DNA of 60,356 bases from Gammaproteobacteria bacterium (GTDB taxonomy: Bacteria; Pseudomonadota; Gammaproteobacteria; Thiohalomonadales; Thiohalomonadaceae): assembly GCA_023228645.1 (NCBI GenBank), contig JALOAT010000021.1:1-60356 (forward strand), written 5' to 3'. The position numbers were made by a program, and so were the translations under genes. The notes beneath the pieces are model-generated. The model was not told the DNA's origin. It searched no databases and saw nothing but the letters and a program-made list of their open reading frames with translations. Shown in pieces: positions 41,451 through 49,945 of the stretch; the first letter of the stretch is position 1; the number at the start of each line of letters is the position of its first letter.

Positions 41451-42144
41451 GCCGTTCTCCTGACGCCCGCTTGGCGGGATGATTGATGGGATGTCAGGAG
41501 GCTAGCAAAGACATAGGAAAATAGTCAAGTAATATCCGTTCGTGGGGCGGGCGCCGTCATGCTGCGGGAAAGTGGCAGCAATTACCCAAGCAATGCCTGT
41601 TGGCTCGTGTGGCGGGCAATCGGCCAGGGGCTGGGCTCGTGCGACAAGCTACATCCCGTCTGGACGATGGCTGTTGCGTTCTCTGTTACGGAAAAACCAA
41701 CCGGGTATTGCGCTCTCTTGAAACGGGGCGGTCGTCCGGTGAAACACGTCTTGCATGATGGGCGCCACGGAATCGGGAGAATGGTTTTCCTGAGCTTGGG
41801 GCCGCTGCGGACAGCGAAAAAACGCAGATACGGAAAATCCTTGTTCCGTGCGATAACCCTGACGCTTCATGCCATGCCTGTCTGCAAAATCCTGATTTTT
41901 TCAGGGGATTGGTGCAGGTGCTTCCAGGTGCTTCGTGCGCCCTGATGAGCGAGTCCGGCCCGTGTTTTAGCGTTTCGGAACAGTTGGTTGGACGAATCCA
42001 CCGATGCGTCGCGATGAGTAAGGCGGCCGTGTCGCGCACACTCAACACCGTAATACACCCATGACGGGACACCCTTCCGGACTGTATCCAACCCATACGC
42101 ACAGGCTGCTTTTGACAGGACGTGCTCCCGATGGAGCGCCTGCG
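41451..42144. other. Gene-free region upstream of norC
   Basis: About 690 bases with no convincing gene. Frames such as 41559-41945 (plus) and 41686-42102 (minus) overlap each other and lack ribosome sites and family features. Base composition is less GC-rich than in neighbouring coding sequence. A TTGACT element (minus strand, near 41523-41528) could be part of the tusE-like promoter. The region may hold decayed sequence. Confidence 0.45.
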
Positions 42145-42189
42145 TTGACATAAGTCAAGGCATTAATTGTGACGGGTGCGCGCTAATGC
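42145..42189 (+). promoter_or_regulatory. FNR/Dnr-type promoter of norCB
   Basis: TTGACATAAGTCAA (42145-42158) is a perfect TTGAC-N4-GTCAA dyad. A CTAATG element (42183-42188) begins 31.5 bases from the dyad centre, in the -10 position for a class II FNR/Dnr/NnrR activator centred near -41.5. The same dyad and spacing occur upstream of norE. Confidence 0.75.
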
Positions 42190-42238
42190 GCCCGGTGGAG
42201 TTCCGATTCACACGAAAGGAAAAAAAGAGGGGTATGCC

Positions 42239-42673
42239 GTGAGTGATTCATTCACCAAGAGCATGGCCAGAAACATTTATCTGGGTGGGAGCGTGTTTTT
42301 CATCCTGCTGTTTCTGGTCCTGACATTCGATACGGTGCGCACACTGCCAAAGCGTGACCACCGGGAGAACATCACGCCGCAAGTGGCACTGGGCAAGAAA
42401 GTGTGGGAGGACAACAACTGCGTCGGTTGCCACACGCTCATGGGTGAGGGCGCGTATTACGCGCCGGAACTGGCCAACGTCTACGACCGCTTCGGCAAGA
42501 ACAAGGATGTCATCAAGATGTTCATCGCCACCCGACCGAAAGAGGGCGTGCCGGGCCGCCGGAGCATGCCCCAGTTCAACCTGAGCGAACAAGAGTTGGA
42601 CGCGGTCGCCGAATTCCTGAAGTGGACTTCGGAGATCGATGACGCCAACTGGCCGCCCAACATTCAGGGCTAA
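42239..42673 (+). CDS. norC: Nitric oxide reductase, cytochrome c subunit
   Basis: A 144-residue membrane-anchored cytochrome c. One N-terminal helix (about 13-32), then a periplasmic heme c domain with Cys61, Cys64, His65 (CVGCHT) and axial Met110 (RRSMPQFNL). NorC passes electrons from periplasmic donors to NorB. The GTG at 42239 gives the typical short N-terminus and has a GAGG upstream; earlier in-frame ATGs would extend into the promoter. norB follows 14 bp later. Controlled by the FNR/Dnr-type promoter at 42145. Confidence 0.95.
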   Translation: MSDSFTKSMARNIYLGGSVFFILLFLVLTFDTVRTLPKRDHRENITPQVALGKKVWEDNNCVGCHTLMGEGAYYAPELANVYDRFGKNKDVIKMFIATRPKEGVPGRRSMPQFNLSEQELDAVAEFLKWTSEIDDANWPPNIQG

Positions 42674-42687
42674 AGGGAGAGCACGCC

Positions 42688-44091
42688 ATGCAGTATCAAT
42701 CCCAAGCGGTTGCGAAGCCGTACTTCATCGCCGCCATCGGTTTGTTCGTGGGTCAGATCCTCTTTGGGCTCATCCTCGGACTGCAATACGTGATGGGCGA
42801 TTTCCTGTTTCCCGAGATCCCCTTCAACGTCAGCCGTATGGTGCACACCAACTTGCTGATCGTCTGGCTGCTGTTCGGCTTCATGGGCGCAACCTACTAT
42901 CTGGTGCCCGAGGAGGCAGAACGGGAACTGTACAGCCCCAAGCTGGCGCTGGCGCTGTTCTGGATCTTCCTGGTCGCCGGTGCATTGACCATCGTCGGTT
43001 ATCTGGCGGTGCCGTATGCCACGTTGGCCGAGATCACCGGTAACGAACTGCTGCCGACCATGGGACGTGAGTTCCTGGAGCAGCCAACCATCACCAAGGT
43101 GGGAATCGTGGTGGTCGCATTGGGCTTTCTGTTCAATGTGGGCGTGACCGTGCTCGCCGGCCGTAAAACGGTGGTGAACATCGTGTTGCTGACGGGTCTC
43201 ACCGGCCTGGCGTTGCTGTTCCTGTTCTCCTTCTACAACCCGGCCAACCTGGTGCTCGACAAGATGTTCTGGTGGTGGGTGGTGCACCTGTGGGTGGAAG
43301 GCGTTTGGGAACTGATCCTCGCCTCCATTCTCGCTTTCGTGCTCATCAAGGTGACCGGCGTGGATCGCGAGGTGATCGAGAAGTGGCTGTACGTCATCAT
43401 CGCCATGGCGCTCATCACCGGCATCATCGGCACGGGCCATCACTATTACTGGATCGGCCTGCCTGAATACTGGCAGTGGCTGGGTTCGGTGTTCTCCGCC
43501 CTTGAGCCGATTCCGTTCTTCATGATGACGGTGTTCGCCTTCAACATGATCAACAAGCGTCGCCGCGACCACCCCAATAAGGCTGCGGTGCTGTGGGCGA
43601 TGGGCACGGCGGTGATGGCGTTTCTCGGCGCCGGTGTGTGGGGCTTCCTGCATACCCTGTCGCCGGTGAACTACTACACTCACGGATCGCAAATCACTGC
43701 CGCTCACGGCCACCTGGCGTTCTACGGCGCCTACGTGCTGATCGTGCTGACCATGATCTCCTACGCCATGCCGCACCTGCGTTTCCGCCAGCCGGCGGCC
43801 AGCGCACGGGCACAGCTGATGGAAATGTGGTCGTTCTGGCTGATGACCATCGCCATGATCTCCATCACCCTGTTCCTCACCGCAGCAGGCATCCTGCAGG
43901 TGTGGATGCAGCGCATGGGTGAAGAGCCGCTGCCGTTCATGGTGGTGCAGGAGAAGATCGCGCTGTTCTACTGGATGCGTGAGGTATCGGGCCTGATTTT
44001 CTTCGTCGGCCTTATGCTCTACGTGGGCAGCTTCTTCGTAAAGGGCGAGGCGCGCGAGTCTGTCGGGAGCGCCAAGCCGGCTACTGCATAA
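42688..44091 (+). CDS. norB: Nitric oxide reductase, catalytic subunit
   Basis: A 467-residue, 12-helix heme-copper oxidase relative that reduces 2 NO to N2O. All known ligands align with Pseudomonas NorB with an offset of 7: heme b His53 and His342, heme b3 His340, FeB His200, His251, His252, and Glu204; the second conserved Glu is Glu273 (SALEPIPFF). It is therefore the cytochrome-c-dependent cNor and should be active. It ends with a strong T-run terminator at 44119-44146, separating it from norE. Confidence 0.97.
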   Translation: MQYQSQAVAKPYFIAAIGLFVGQILFGLILGLQYVMGDFLFPEIPFNVSRMVHTNLLIVWLLFGFMGATYYLVPEEAERELYSPKLALALFWIFLVAGALTIVGYLAVPYATLAEITGNELLPTMGREFLEQPTITKVGIVVVALGFLFNVGVTVLAGRKTVVNIVLLTGLTGLALLFLFSFYNPANLVLDKMFWWWVVHLWVEGVWELILASILAFVLIKVTGVDREVIEKWLYVIIAMALITGIIGTGHHYYWIGLPEYWQWLGSVFSALEPIPFFMMTVFAFNMINKRRRDHPNKAAVLWAMGTAVMAFLGAGVWGFLHTLSPVNYYTHGSQITAAHGHLAFYGAYVLIVLTMISYAMPHLRFRQPAASARAQLMEMWSFWLMTIAMISITLFLTAAGILQVWMQRMGEEPLPFMVVQEKIALFYWMREVSGLIFFVGLMLYVGSFFVKGEARESVGSAKPATA

Positions 44092-44118
44092 TTCCACGAG
44101 GCGTTCATGCCAATCTTC

Positions 44119-44146
44119 GGGGGCGCTCTGCGCCCCCTCTTTTTTT
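44119..44146 (+). terminator. Rho-independent terminator of norCB
   Basis: GGGGGCGC, loop TCT, GCGCCCCC, then TCTTTTTTT: a textbook intrinsic terminator 27 bases after the norB stop. Confidence 0.92.
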
Positions 44147-44180
44147 GGGGATTTCCGCGAGTGGAGTGGTTCGTTCGGGT

Positions 44181-44224
44181 TTGACTCAGGTCAATGCGCA
44201 CACGGCGCTGGGTACGCGCTAATG
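44181..44224 (+). promoter_or_regulatory. FNR/Dnr-type promoter of norEFQ cluster
   Basis: TTGACTCAGGTCAA (44181-44194) with CTAATG at 44219-44224, exactly the same 31.5-base offset as in the norC promoter. The flanking GCGCTAATGC is shared as well. The accessory genes therefore have their own activator-dependent promoter after the norB terminator. Confidence 0.75.
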
Positions 44225-44351
44225 CACCCGTAGGAACGAGCGCTTCGACACGAATACCCATGCCGCCGTTGGCGCCCGCCGGGCTCCCTGCGGTACACCG
44301 GTGCCGCTTAGTCGAAGCATTGCCCCTAGCAATCCCTCACGAGGCCAACCA

Positions 44352-44942
44352 GTGACGAGCGCAGAGCTGACCCTCGACCGAACCCGCGGCAATCCCCTGC
44401 CGGGTGACTTCGCCATCTGGATCTTCATTTTCGCGGAGTTGGGCGTGTTCGGTCTTCTGTTTATCGCCTATGCGTTCACCCGCGCCGGCGATGTGGAGCT
44501 GTTCAACGCCTCCCAGTCACTGCTCGACCGTCGTTCAGGTGCGGTGAACACCCTGGCACTCATCACCAGCAGTTATTTCGTGGTGCGTGCCGTGGCGGCT
44601 ATCAAACGGGATCGCGCCGCGGTTTGTTCGCGCTGGCTCATCGCGGCCCTGGGCATGGGCACAGTGTTCATCGTGGTCAAGAGCGCGGAGTTCTACGCCA
44701 AATTCAGCGAGGGCGTGGGGCTCGATACGAACACGTTCTACATGTTCTATCTTTCGCTCACTTTCTTTCATTACATGCACGTGTGGATGGGCATGGTGAT
44801 CCTGGCGGTGGTCGCGTGGAAGGCGGCCCAGGGACACTATCATGCCGGTGCGCACACCGGTGTCGAGACGGGCGCCTCCTATTGGCACATGGTCGATCTG
44901 GTCTGGCTGATCTTGTTTCCACTGGTCTACGTCATCCGCTGA
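44352..44942 (+). CDS. norE: NorE-like cytochrome c oxidase subunit III family protein
   Basis: A 196-residue membrane protein with about five helices: GDFAIWIFIFAELGVFGLLF, an internal segment and FYMFYLSLTFFHYMHVWMGM at the C-terminal half, with the conserved HxxHV (HYMHV). It belongs to the COX III-like NorE group of cNor accessory proteins. GTG 44352 with GAGG upstream is used. norF follows 11 bp later. Confidence 0.87.
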   Translation: MTSAELTLDRTRGNPLPGDFAIWIFIFAELGVFGLLFIAYAFTRAGDVELFNASQSLLDRRSGAVNTLALITSSYFVVRAVAAIKRDRAAVCSRWLIAALGMGTVFIVVKSAEFYAKFSEGVGLDTNTFYMFYLSLTFFHYMHVWMGMVILAVVAWKAAQGHYHAGAHTGVETGASYWHMVDLVWLILFPLVYVIR

Positions 44943-44953
44943 ACGGAGGGACT

Positions 44954-45229
44954 GTGAACACAACGACGCATTATCCCGCCGCGGCAACGCGCATCTGGCT
45001 GGTGTTGGTGGTGCTGACCATGCTCACCTGGGCCGTTGGCGAATCCCATCTGGGCGGTCCGGCGATCGTCGCCCTGGTGCTGGCCACCGCCTTCGTGAAA
45101 GGGCAGTTGGTCATCGAGGCATTCATGGGCTTGCGGCAGGTACGCGCGGTGTGGCGCATCATCATGTTCGCGTACCTGCTGCTGGTATGCGCACTCATCG
45201 GCCTCGGCTACGCCGTCGGCCTCCAATGA
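44954..45229 (+). CDS. norF: NorF-like small membrane protein
   Basis: A 91-residue protein with three helices (IWLVLVVLTMLTWAVGES, AIVALVLATAFVKGQLVIEA and WRIIMFAYLLLVCALIGLGY), resembling COX subunit IV-like NorF, usually coded beside NorE. GTG 44954 follows GGAGGG. It is likely part of the norE-norF-norQ-polyferredoxin-norD unit; norQ starts 12 bp later. Confidence 0.85.
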   Translation: MNTTTHYPAAATRIWLVLVVLTMLTWAVGESHLGGPAIVALVLATAFVKGQLVIEAFMGLRQVRAVWRIIMFAYLLLVCALIGLGYAVGLQ

Positions 45230-45241
45230 AGGATACTCACG

Positions 45242-46057
45242 ATGCCCACTGAAGCTGCTCGCCCGTTACCCCATGCGGTACAGGAATTGCCGTTTTACCG
45301 CGCGCAAGGCAACGAGATTGCCCTCTATGAACATGCCTTTCGCAACCAACTGCCGGTCCTCATCAAGGGTCCTACCGGTTGTGGTAAGACGCGCTTCGTG
45401 CAGCACATGGCCGCACGTCTGGGCCGCCCGCTTTACACCGTGGCCTGTCACGACGATCTGACCGCTGCCGATCTGGTTGGCCGTCACCTGATCGGCGACG
45501 GTGAGACCCGCTGGCAGGACGGGCCGCTGACCCGCGCAGTGCGCGAGGGCGCCATCTGCTATCTGGATGAGGTGGTCGAGGCGCGCAAGGACACCACGGT
45601 GGTGCTGCATCCGCTTTCCGACGACCGCCGCATCCTGCCCATCGAGCGCACCGGCGAGGTGCTGCACGCGCCGAGCGGTTTCATGCTGGTGGTGTCGTAC
45701 AACCCCGGATACCAGAATCTCTTGAAGGGCATGAAGCCCAGCACGCGCCAGCGCTTCGTTGCCTTGCGCTTCGACTACCCGGATGCCGCCACTGAGACGG
45801 CCATCCTGATGGGCGAGACGGGCATCGAGCCGCTGCTGGCTGAGCGGTTGGTGAATCTGGGACATGCGCTGCGCAACCTCAAGGATCACGACCTGGAAGA
45901 ATCCGCATCCACGCGTCTGCTGGTTTACACCGCCACCCTGATGCGCAGCGGCCTGCCGCCAGTGGAGGCGTGCCGGGCCGCGCTGGCCGAACCGCTGTCC
46001 GATGACGCGGAGACGGTCGAGGCGTTGATGGAGCTGGTGTACGCCAGCTTCGCCTGA
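45242..46057 (+). CDS. norQ: NorQ, MoxR-type AAA+ ATPase
   Basis: A 271-residue ATPase of the NorQ/NirQ/CbbQ class. Walker A KGPTGCGKTRFVQH and Walker B ICYLDEVVEARKDT are present, with the sensor-1 Asn in VVSYNPGYQNLLKGMKPSTR, a highly conserved family stretch. With NorD (vWA) it forms a chaperone that inserts FeB in the NorB active site. norF lies 12 bp before it and the polyferredoxin gene 5 bp after. Confidence 0.95.
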   Translation: MPTEAARPLPHAVQELPFYRAQGNEIALYEHAFRNQLPVLIKGPTGCGKTRFVQHMAARLGRPLYTVACHDDLTAADLVGRHLIGDGETRWQDGPLTRAVREGAICYLDEVVEARKDTTVVLHPLSDDRRILPIERTGEVLHAPSGFMLVVSYNPGYQNLLKGMKPSTRQRFVALRFDYPDAATETAILMGETGIEPLLAERLVNLGHALRNLKDHDLEESASTRLLVYTATLMRSGLPPVEACRAALAEPLSDDAETVEALMELVYASFA

Positions 46058-46062
46058 GCCCA

Positions 46063-47073
46063 GTGGGCGTGTCTTCAGATCGTCAGCAGCGCTACCGCCT
46101 GCTCGCCCGTGCGGCGTTCTTCGTGTTGTTCGTGATCGCTCCACCGCTCGATCTGTTCCGCCTCGATCTCACCCTCGGCCACTTCATTTTCTTCGGACAA
46201 AACTGGACCCTCGGTCTCGATGCCTTCATCGACGGCGACATCGGGTCGGGCGGCGCCGCGGTCAATCTGCTGCTGCGGGGCTTGCTGCCCATCGCAGCAG
46301 TGGTGGGCTTCGGAGTGTGGCTGTCGTGGCGTTACGGCCGGCTCTATTGCGGCTGGTTGTGCCCGCACTTTTCGGTGGTGGAGATCATCAACGGCCTGAT
46401 GCGCCGCACTTTCGGCCGACCCACGCTGTGGGAGAAAAGAGCGCTGCCCGAGCAATTGCCCGATGGGCGCCGCATTGTGCCGCGCGCATTGTGGTGGCCG
46501 GCCGTGGCGCTCGCCGTGGTCGGATTCGCAGCATTGTGGGCGGTGGTGTTGTTGACCTATCTGCTGCCGCCCACAGAGATCTGGGGAAACCTGTGGCATG
46601 GTGAGCTGACGCGCAATCAGGGCATTTTCATCGCCGTAGGCACTGCGGTGTTCACTATCGAATTCCTGCTGGCCCGGCATCTTTTCTGTCGCTTTGGCTG
46701 TGCCGTCGGACTGTTTCAGAGCCTGGCCTGGACGGCCAACCGCCGGGCCATGGTAGTGGGATTCGAGCAGTCCCGCGCCGACGAATGCAAAGACTGCGGC
46801 AACGCCTGCGACAACGCCTGCCCCATGCGCCTGAAGCCGCGAGGCATGAAGCGGCGCATGTTTACCTGCACCCAGTGCGCGCGCTGCCTTCAGGCCTGTG
46901 ATCAGGTCCAGGCGGACAACCCTGCCGGCAGCTTGTTGCAGTGGGTCGACGGCGCGAAAGCGGCGGCGATCTCAGACAGCGTGCTCAAGTCGCGCGACAG
47001 AACCCAACACAGAGGCACAGAGACGCAGAGACCACAGAGGAATGCAACAAAACGCCCGATGAGTGGCCCCTGA
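46063..47073 (+). CDS. Membrane polyferredoxin (NapH/CcoG-like) in nor cluster
   Basis: A 336-residue membrane protein with about four helices and two [4Fe-4S] motifs at the end: CKDCGNACDNACP and CTQCARCLQACD. Additional Cys pairs occur in YCGWLCPHFSVVE and CRFGCAVGLFQSL. This layout is that of NapH/CcoG/NosR-terminal type electron-transfer proteins; in some nor clusters a similar gene lies between norQ and norD. It may deliver electrons for NorB cofactor assembly. The last 20 or so residues (from about RTQHRGTETQRPQ) are encoded by a dispersed inverted repeat (47003-47119) and are not expected in orthologues. GTG 46063 or 46069 is the start. Confidence 0.82.
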   Translation: MGVSSDRQQRYRLLARAAFFVLFVIAPPLDLFRLDLTLGHFIFFGQNWTLGLDAFIDGDIGSGGAAVNLLLRGLLPIAAVVGFGVWLSWRYGRLYCGWLCPHFSVVEIINGLMRRTFGRPTLWEKRALPEQLPDGRRIVPRALWWPAVALAVVGFAALWAVVLLTYLLPPTEIWGNLWHGELTRNQGIFIAVGTAVFTIEFLLARHLFCRFGCAVGLFQSLAWTANRRAMVVGFEQSRADECKDCGNACDNACPMRLKPRGMKRRMFTCTQCARCLQACDQVQADNPAGSLLQWVDGAKAAAISDSVLKSRDRTQHRGTETQRPQRNATKRPMSGP

Positions 47074-47119
47074 TTTGTTCCTGCTGTGTGCCCTCTGTGT
47101 CTCTGCGCCTCTGTGTTGG
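47003..47119. repeat. AACACAGAGGCGCAGAGA-type inverted repeat, copy 3 (inside nor cluster)
   Basis: The left arm AACACAGAGGCACAGAGACG and CAGAGACCACAGAGGA overlaps the 3-prime end of the polyferredoxin gene. The right arm, CCCTCTGTGTCTCTGCGCCT then CTGTGTTGG, lies before norD. It extends the upstream frame by about 20 codons and places a large potential hairpin between two co-transcribed genes. Confidence 0.8.
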
Positions 47120-47156
47120 TCTTTTCTTTGACCATGTCCCAACGGGGGAGAAGACG

Positions 47157-48998
47157 ATGGAAGAAATGGTCGGCAAGTTGTGGCACCGCCTGGTTACCCG
47201 CGCTGCTGACGACCGCTTCCCCGAAGCGGCGGTCACGCTTGAGGCGATTCGTCCCGCGGCGGGCGTGATGTTCCGCGCCCTCGGCGGGAGCGGCGGGTTG
47301 CGCCTCGAAGCTGCGACCGCCACCACGCACCATGCGCGCCGTCGCTGGTTGCAACGCATTGCGGGCAGTGGGCGGCAGGTGGAACTGGCCTGGCGCGACG
47401 GTGAAACCCTGCGGCTGCCCACCGCCATCGCGTGCTTTCCACAGCAGCGGCTCAACCGCGAGCTTTATTTATGGCTGGCGGCGCTGGCGGCGGTGTCACC
47501 GCCGGCGGAGGGGCAGGACTGGCTGGGGGACAGCCAAACCTCGGTCAGGCAGCTCCTGCAACGCTTTCCCGGCTTGCGCCGCCGCTATCTCGATCTGGTG
47601 GACGCTCATCTTGCGCTGCGTCCCTCCCCGGATGAACTACCCGCCGCGGAAGCGGCCGCCGAGCGCGCGATCCGCGCCGCACTGCGTGAGCCCGGCACGG
47701 TGAACGCGTTACCGCCGTCGCCGCGGCCGGTGCATCCGGTCCCGCTCTGGCTTCATCCGGCGCCGCCACTCACTGCCCCCGTGGCCGCCTCGGTGGAGTA
47801 CGACGAGGATGAGCATCAGCACGACGCCAAAAGCCGCGACGCGCGCGATCAACGGCGCCGGCGCGCCGAGCGTGTGGACATGCCCGATGGCAAGGACGGC
47901 CTGCTCGCAGCGCGCCTGGAGGCCATTTTCAGCTGGGCCGAATACGTCAAGGTTGACCGCACCACCGACGAAGACGACGGCGAGGACGCCGAGCGCACCG
48001 CGGACGACATGGAGGTGATGAGTGTGGCGCGCGACGGGCGCGCCATCGCCAACAAGGTGCGTTTCGACCTGGACCTGCCGGCGGCCGATTACGACGACCT
48101 GCCGCTGTCCGGCCCCATCGCGCTACCCGAATGGGACTACCGGCGCGGCGTGTTGTTGCAAAACCACTGTCTGATGCAACCGCTGCTGGCGCGCGATGCC
48201 AGTCCTTGCGAATTGCCGGCGCACCTACGGCGCCTCGCGCGCCGGGTGCGTGGTCAGTTCGAGGCGCTGGCCCAGTCACGGCGCTGGTTCAGGGCCCAAC
48301 CCGAAGGCACCGAGCCCGACCTGGATGCCTACCTGCATTTCACCGCCGATCGCCGCGCCGGCTGCAACCCCGCGGAGCAGGGCCTGTATCGCTCGCTGCG
48401 CATCCACGATCGCAATCTTGCCTGTCTGCTGCTGGCCGATCTGTCCCTGTCCACCGACGCCGCCGTCAACGACACCGCCCGGGTCATCGACGTGATCCGG
48501 GACAGCCTGTTCCTGTTTGCCGAGGCACTCAGCACGGCCGGCGATCGGCTCGGCATCTATGGTTTTTCCTCGCGGCGGCGCCAACACGTGCGATTCCATG
48601 CTATCAAGGGTTTTGCCGAAGCCTACGACGCCGCTGTGCGCGGGCGTATCGCGGCCATCCGCCCCGGCTATTACACGCGCATGGGCGCCGCCATCCGCCA
48701 TGCCAGTGATTTGCTGGAAACCCAGGGCGCCGAGCGGCGGCTATTGCTGATCCTCACCGACGGCAAGCCCAACGACCTGGATCGCTACGAGGGCCGCTAC
48801 GGTATCGAAGACACACGTGAGGCAGTGCGCGAGGCGCGCCGCCGCGGCCTGTTTCCGTTCTGCATCACCATCGATCGCGAGGCCGCCGGCTATCTGCCCC
48901 ATCTGTTCGGCCCCGATGGCTTCGCCATCATCCGCCGGCCCGAGGAACTGCCGACCCGCTTGCCGCAGCTGTACGCCCGGCTTACCGGAGGAGGGTGA
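47157..48998 (+). CDS. norD: NorD, vWA-domain nitric oxide reductase activation protein
   Basis: A 613-residue soluble protein. The N-terminal half is helical with a charged linker (about 220-300); the C-terminal third is a von Willebrand A domain with an intact MIDAS motif, D-L-S-L-S (LLADLSLSTDAA), and the later ILTDGKPNDLDRYEGRYG. NorD acts with NorQ to activate NorB. ATG 47157 has GGGGGAG upstream; the frame upstream (from 46941) runs through the repeat. It ends the nor locus. Confidence 0.95.
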   Translation: MEEMVGKLWHRLVTRAADDRFPEAAVTLEAIRPAAGVMFRALGGSGGLRLEAATATTHHARRRWLQRIAGSGRQVELAWRDGETLRLPTAIACFPQQRLNRELYLWLAALAAVSPPAEGQDWLGDSQTSVRQLLQRFPGLRRRYLDLVDAHLALRPSPDELPAAEAAAERAIRAALREPGTVNALPPSPRPVHPVPLWLHPAPPLTAPVAASVEYDEDEHQHDAKSRDARDQRRRRAERVDMPDGKDGLLAARLEAIFSWAEYVKVDRTTDEDDGEDAERTADDMEVMSVARDGRAIANKVRFDLDLPAADYDDLPLSGPIALPEWDYRRGVLLQNHCLMQPLLARDASPCELPAHLRRLARRVRGQFEALAQSRRWFRAQPEGTEPDLDAYLHFTADRRAGCNPAEQGLYRSLRIHDRNLACLLLADLSLSTDAAVNDTARVIDVIRDSLFLFAEALSTAGDRLGIYGFSSRRRQHVRFHAIKGFAEAYDAAVRGRIAAIRPGYYTRMGAAIRHASDLLETQGAERRLLLILTDGKPNDLDRYEGRYGIEDTREAVREARRRGLFPFCITIDREAAGYLPHLFGPDGFAIIRRPEELPTRLPQLYARLTGGG

Positions 48999-49008
48999 GT
49001 CCCTCTCA

Positions 49009-49112
49009 ATGCAGAGGCGCGGAGGGCGCAGAGGCGACTTTTCACGCGGCAACGACTTGTTGGCCGCAATCCGGCCCTCTGTGATCTCCGCGCCTCTGTG
49101 CTTCTGTGTTGG
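49009..49112. repeat. AACACAGAGGCGCAGAGA-type inverted repeat, copy 4
   Basis: The left arm starts ATGCAGAGGCGCGGAGGGCG and is followed by CAGAGGCG. The right arm, CCCTCTGTGATCTCCGCGCC then TCTGTGCTTCTGTGTTGG, is its inverse with mismatches. It lies 10 bases after norD, between convergent genes. Confidence 0.75.
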
Positions 49113-49142
49113 GTTGTTTCTTTCTCTTGCAGGCCCTGCCCG

Positions 49143-49724
49143 CTACCTGACTCGGTCGTCCTTGCCCCCGCGCGCGGCGGCAAGGCGCCGGCACACCAGC
49201 CACACCGCGACGGCGAGCAGCACCACGGCCGCGGCGGCCCACGGCCCATAGAGGTGCACGTCTGCGAGCACGCGGGTGATCATGCTGCCCAGCAGGTATC
49301 CGGCGAGCCCCATGCTGATCGACCAGGCGACGGCGGAGATCACTACCAGCAGCGTGAAGCGCCAGGGTCTGATACCGCTCATGCCGATGGCTATGGCGCC
49401 TGCCGTGCGCAGGCCGTAGAGAAAGCGCAGGCTCAGGATGAGCGTGACGTGGTGGCGTTGTAAAAGCGCACGGAAGTTGTCGGCGCGGGCATGCAAGTGT
49501 GGTGCGCGGGCGAGGAGCTGATCACCCCAATAGCGGCCGAGAAAAAAGCACAGCAGATCGCCAAGCAGCGCACCCGCGAACGCAGCGCCAATGACCGCGG
49601 GCAAGGCGAGGTAGCCCTGATGTGCCGCATAGCCGCCCAGGATAAGCGCGGTCTCGCCTTCGAGGAACGTGCCGACGAAGACCATCGCATTACCGTATTG
49701 CTGGATGAGTGCGGGGAGATCCAT
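49143..49724 (-). CDS. DedA-family membrane protein
   Basis: A 193-residue DedA-family protein with about five helices. Signature segments are VFVGTFLEGETALILGGYAA (with the conserved Glu), LGDLLCFFLGRYWGDQLLA and SLRFLYGLRTAGAIAIGMSG (the conserved R-x3-G-x-R-like loop). DedA proteins include flippases of undecaprenyl phosphate and phosphatidylethanolamine. It stands alone, minus strand. Confidence 0.9.
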   Translation of the reverse strand: MDLPALIQQYGNAMVFVGTFLEGETALILGGYAAHQGYLALPAVIGAAFAGALLGDLLCFFLGRYWGDQLLARAPHLHARADNFRALLQRHHVTLILSLRFLYGLRTAGAIAIGMSGIRPWRFTLLVVISAVAWSISMGLAGYLLGSMITRVLADVHLYGPWAAAAVVLLAVAVWLVCRRLAAARGGKDDRVR

Positions 49725-49945
49725 GGAAGGGTGCTATTGAGAACGCCCCAAGCGTAGCAAACCCGGTGCAGGCCAATGCGTCGACGCCGCTGAAACGCTG
49801 GCGGGATCACACCGCGGCGGGCCGACTTCTGGTCACATTGTTCCCAGGGTGCTGGGTTCCTACGGGCGAAACAATGCTTGCCCCGCTTAGGGGAGCGAGC
49901 TTCCGCTCGCGAACGGTGCGGCCGGAATCATCGTGCAGGTCCCGG

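Noticed and set aside
41559..42102. Two overlapping open frames in the region before norC (41559-41945 plus, 41686-42102 minus)
   Set aside because: They conflict with each other, lack ribosome sites and show no family feature.
42670..44097. 475-codon open frame on the minus strand opposite norB
   Set aside because: Antisense of norB, with a His/Glu/Gln-rich translation typical of shadows; norB has all catalytic ligands.
46941..47156. Longer N-terminus for NorD
   Set aside because: The extra frame lies in the upstream gene and the dispersed repeat; ATG 47157 has a strong ribosome site and fits family starts.
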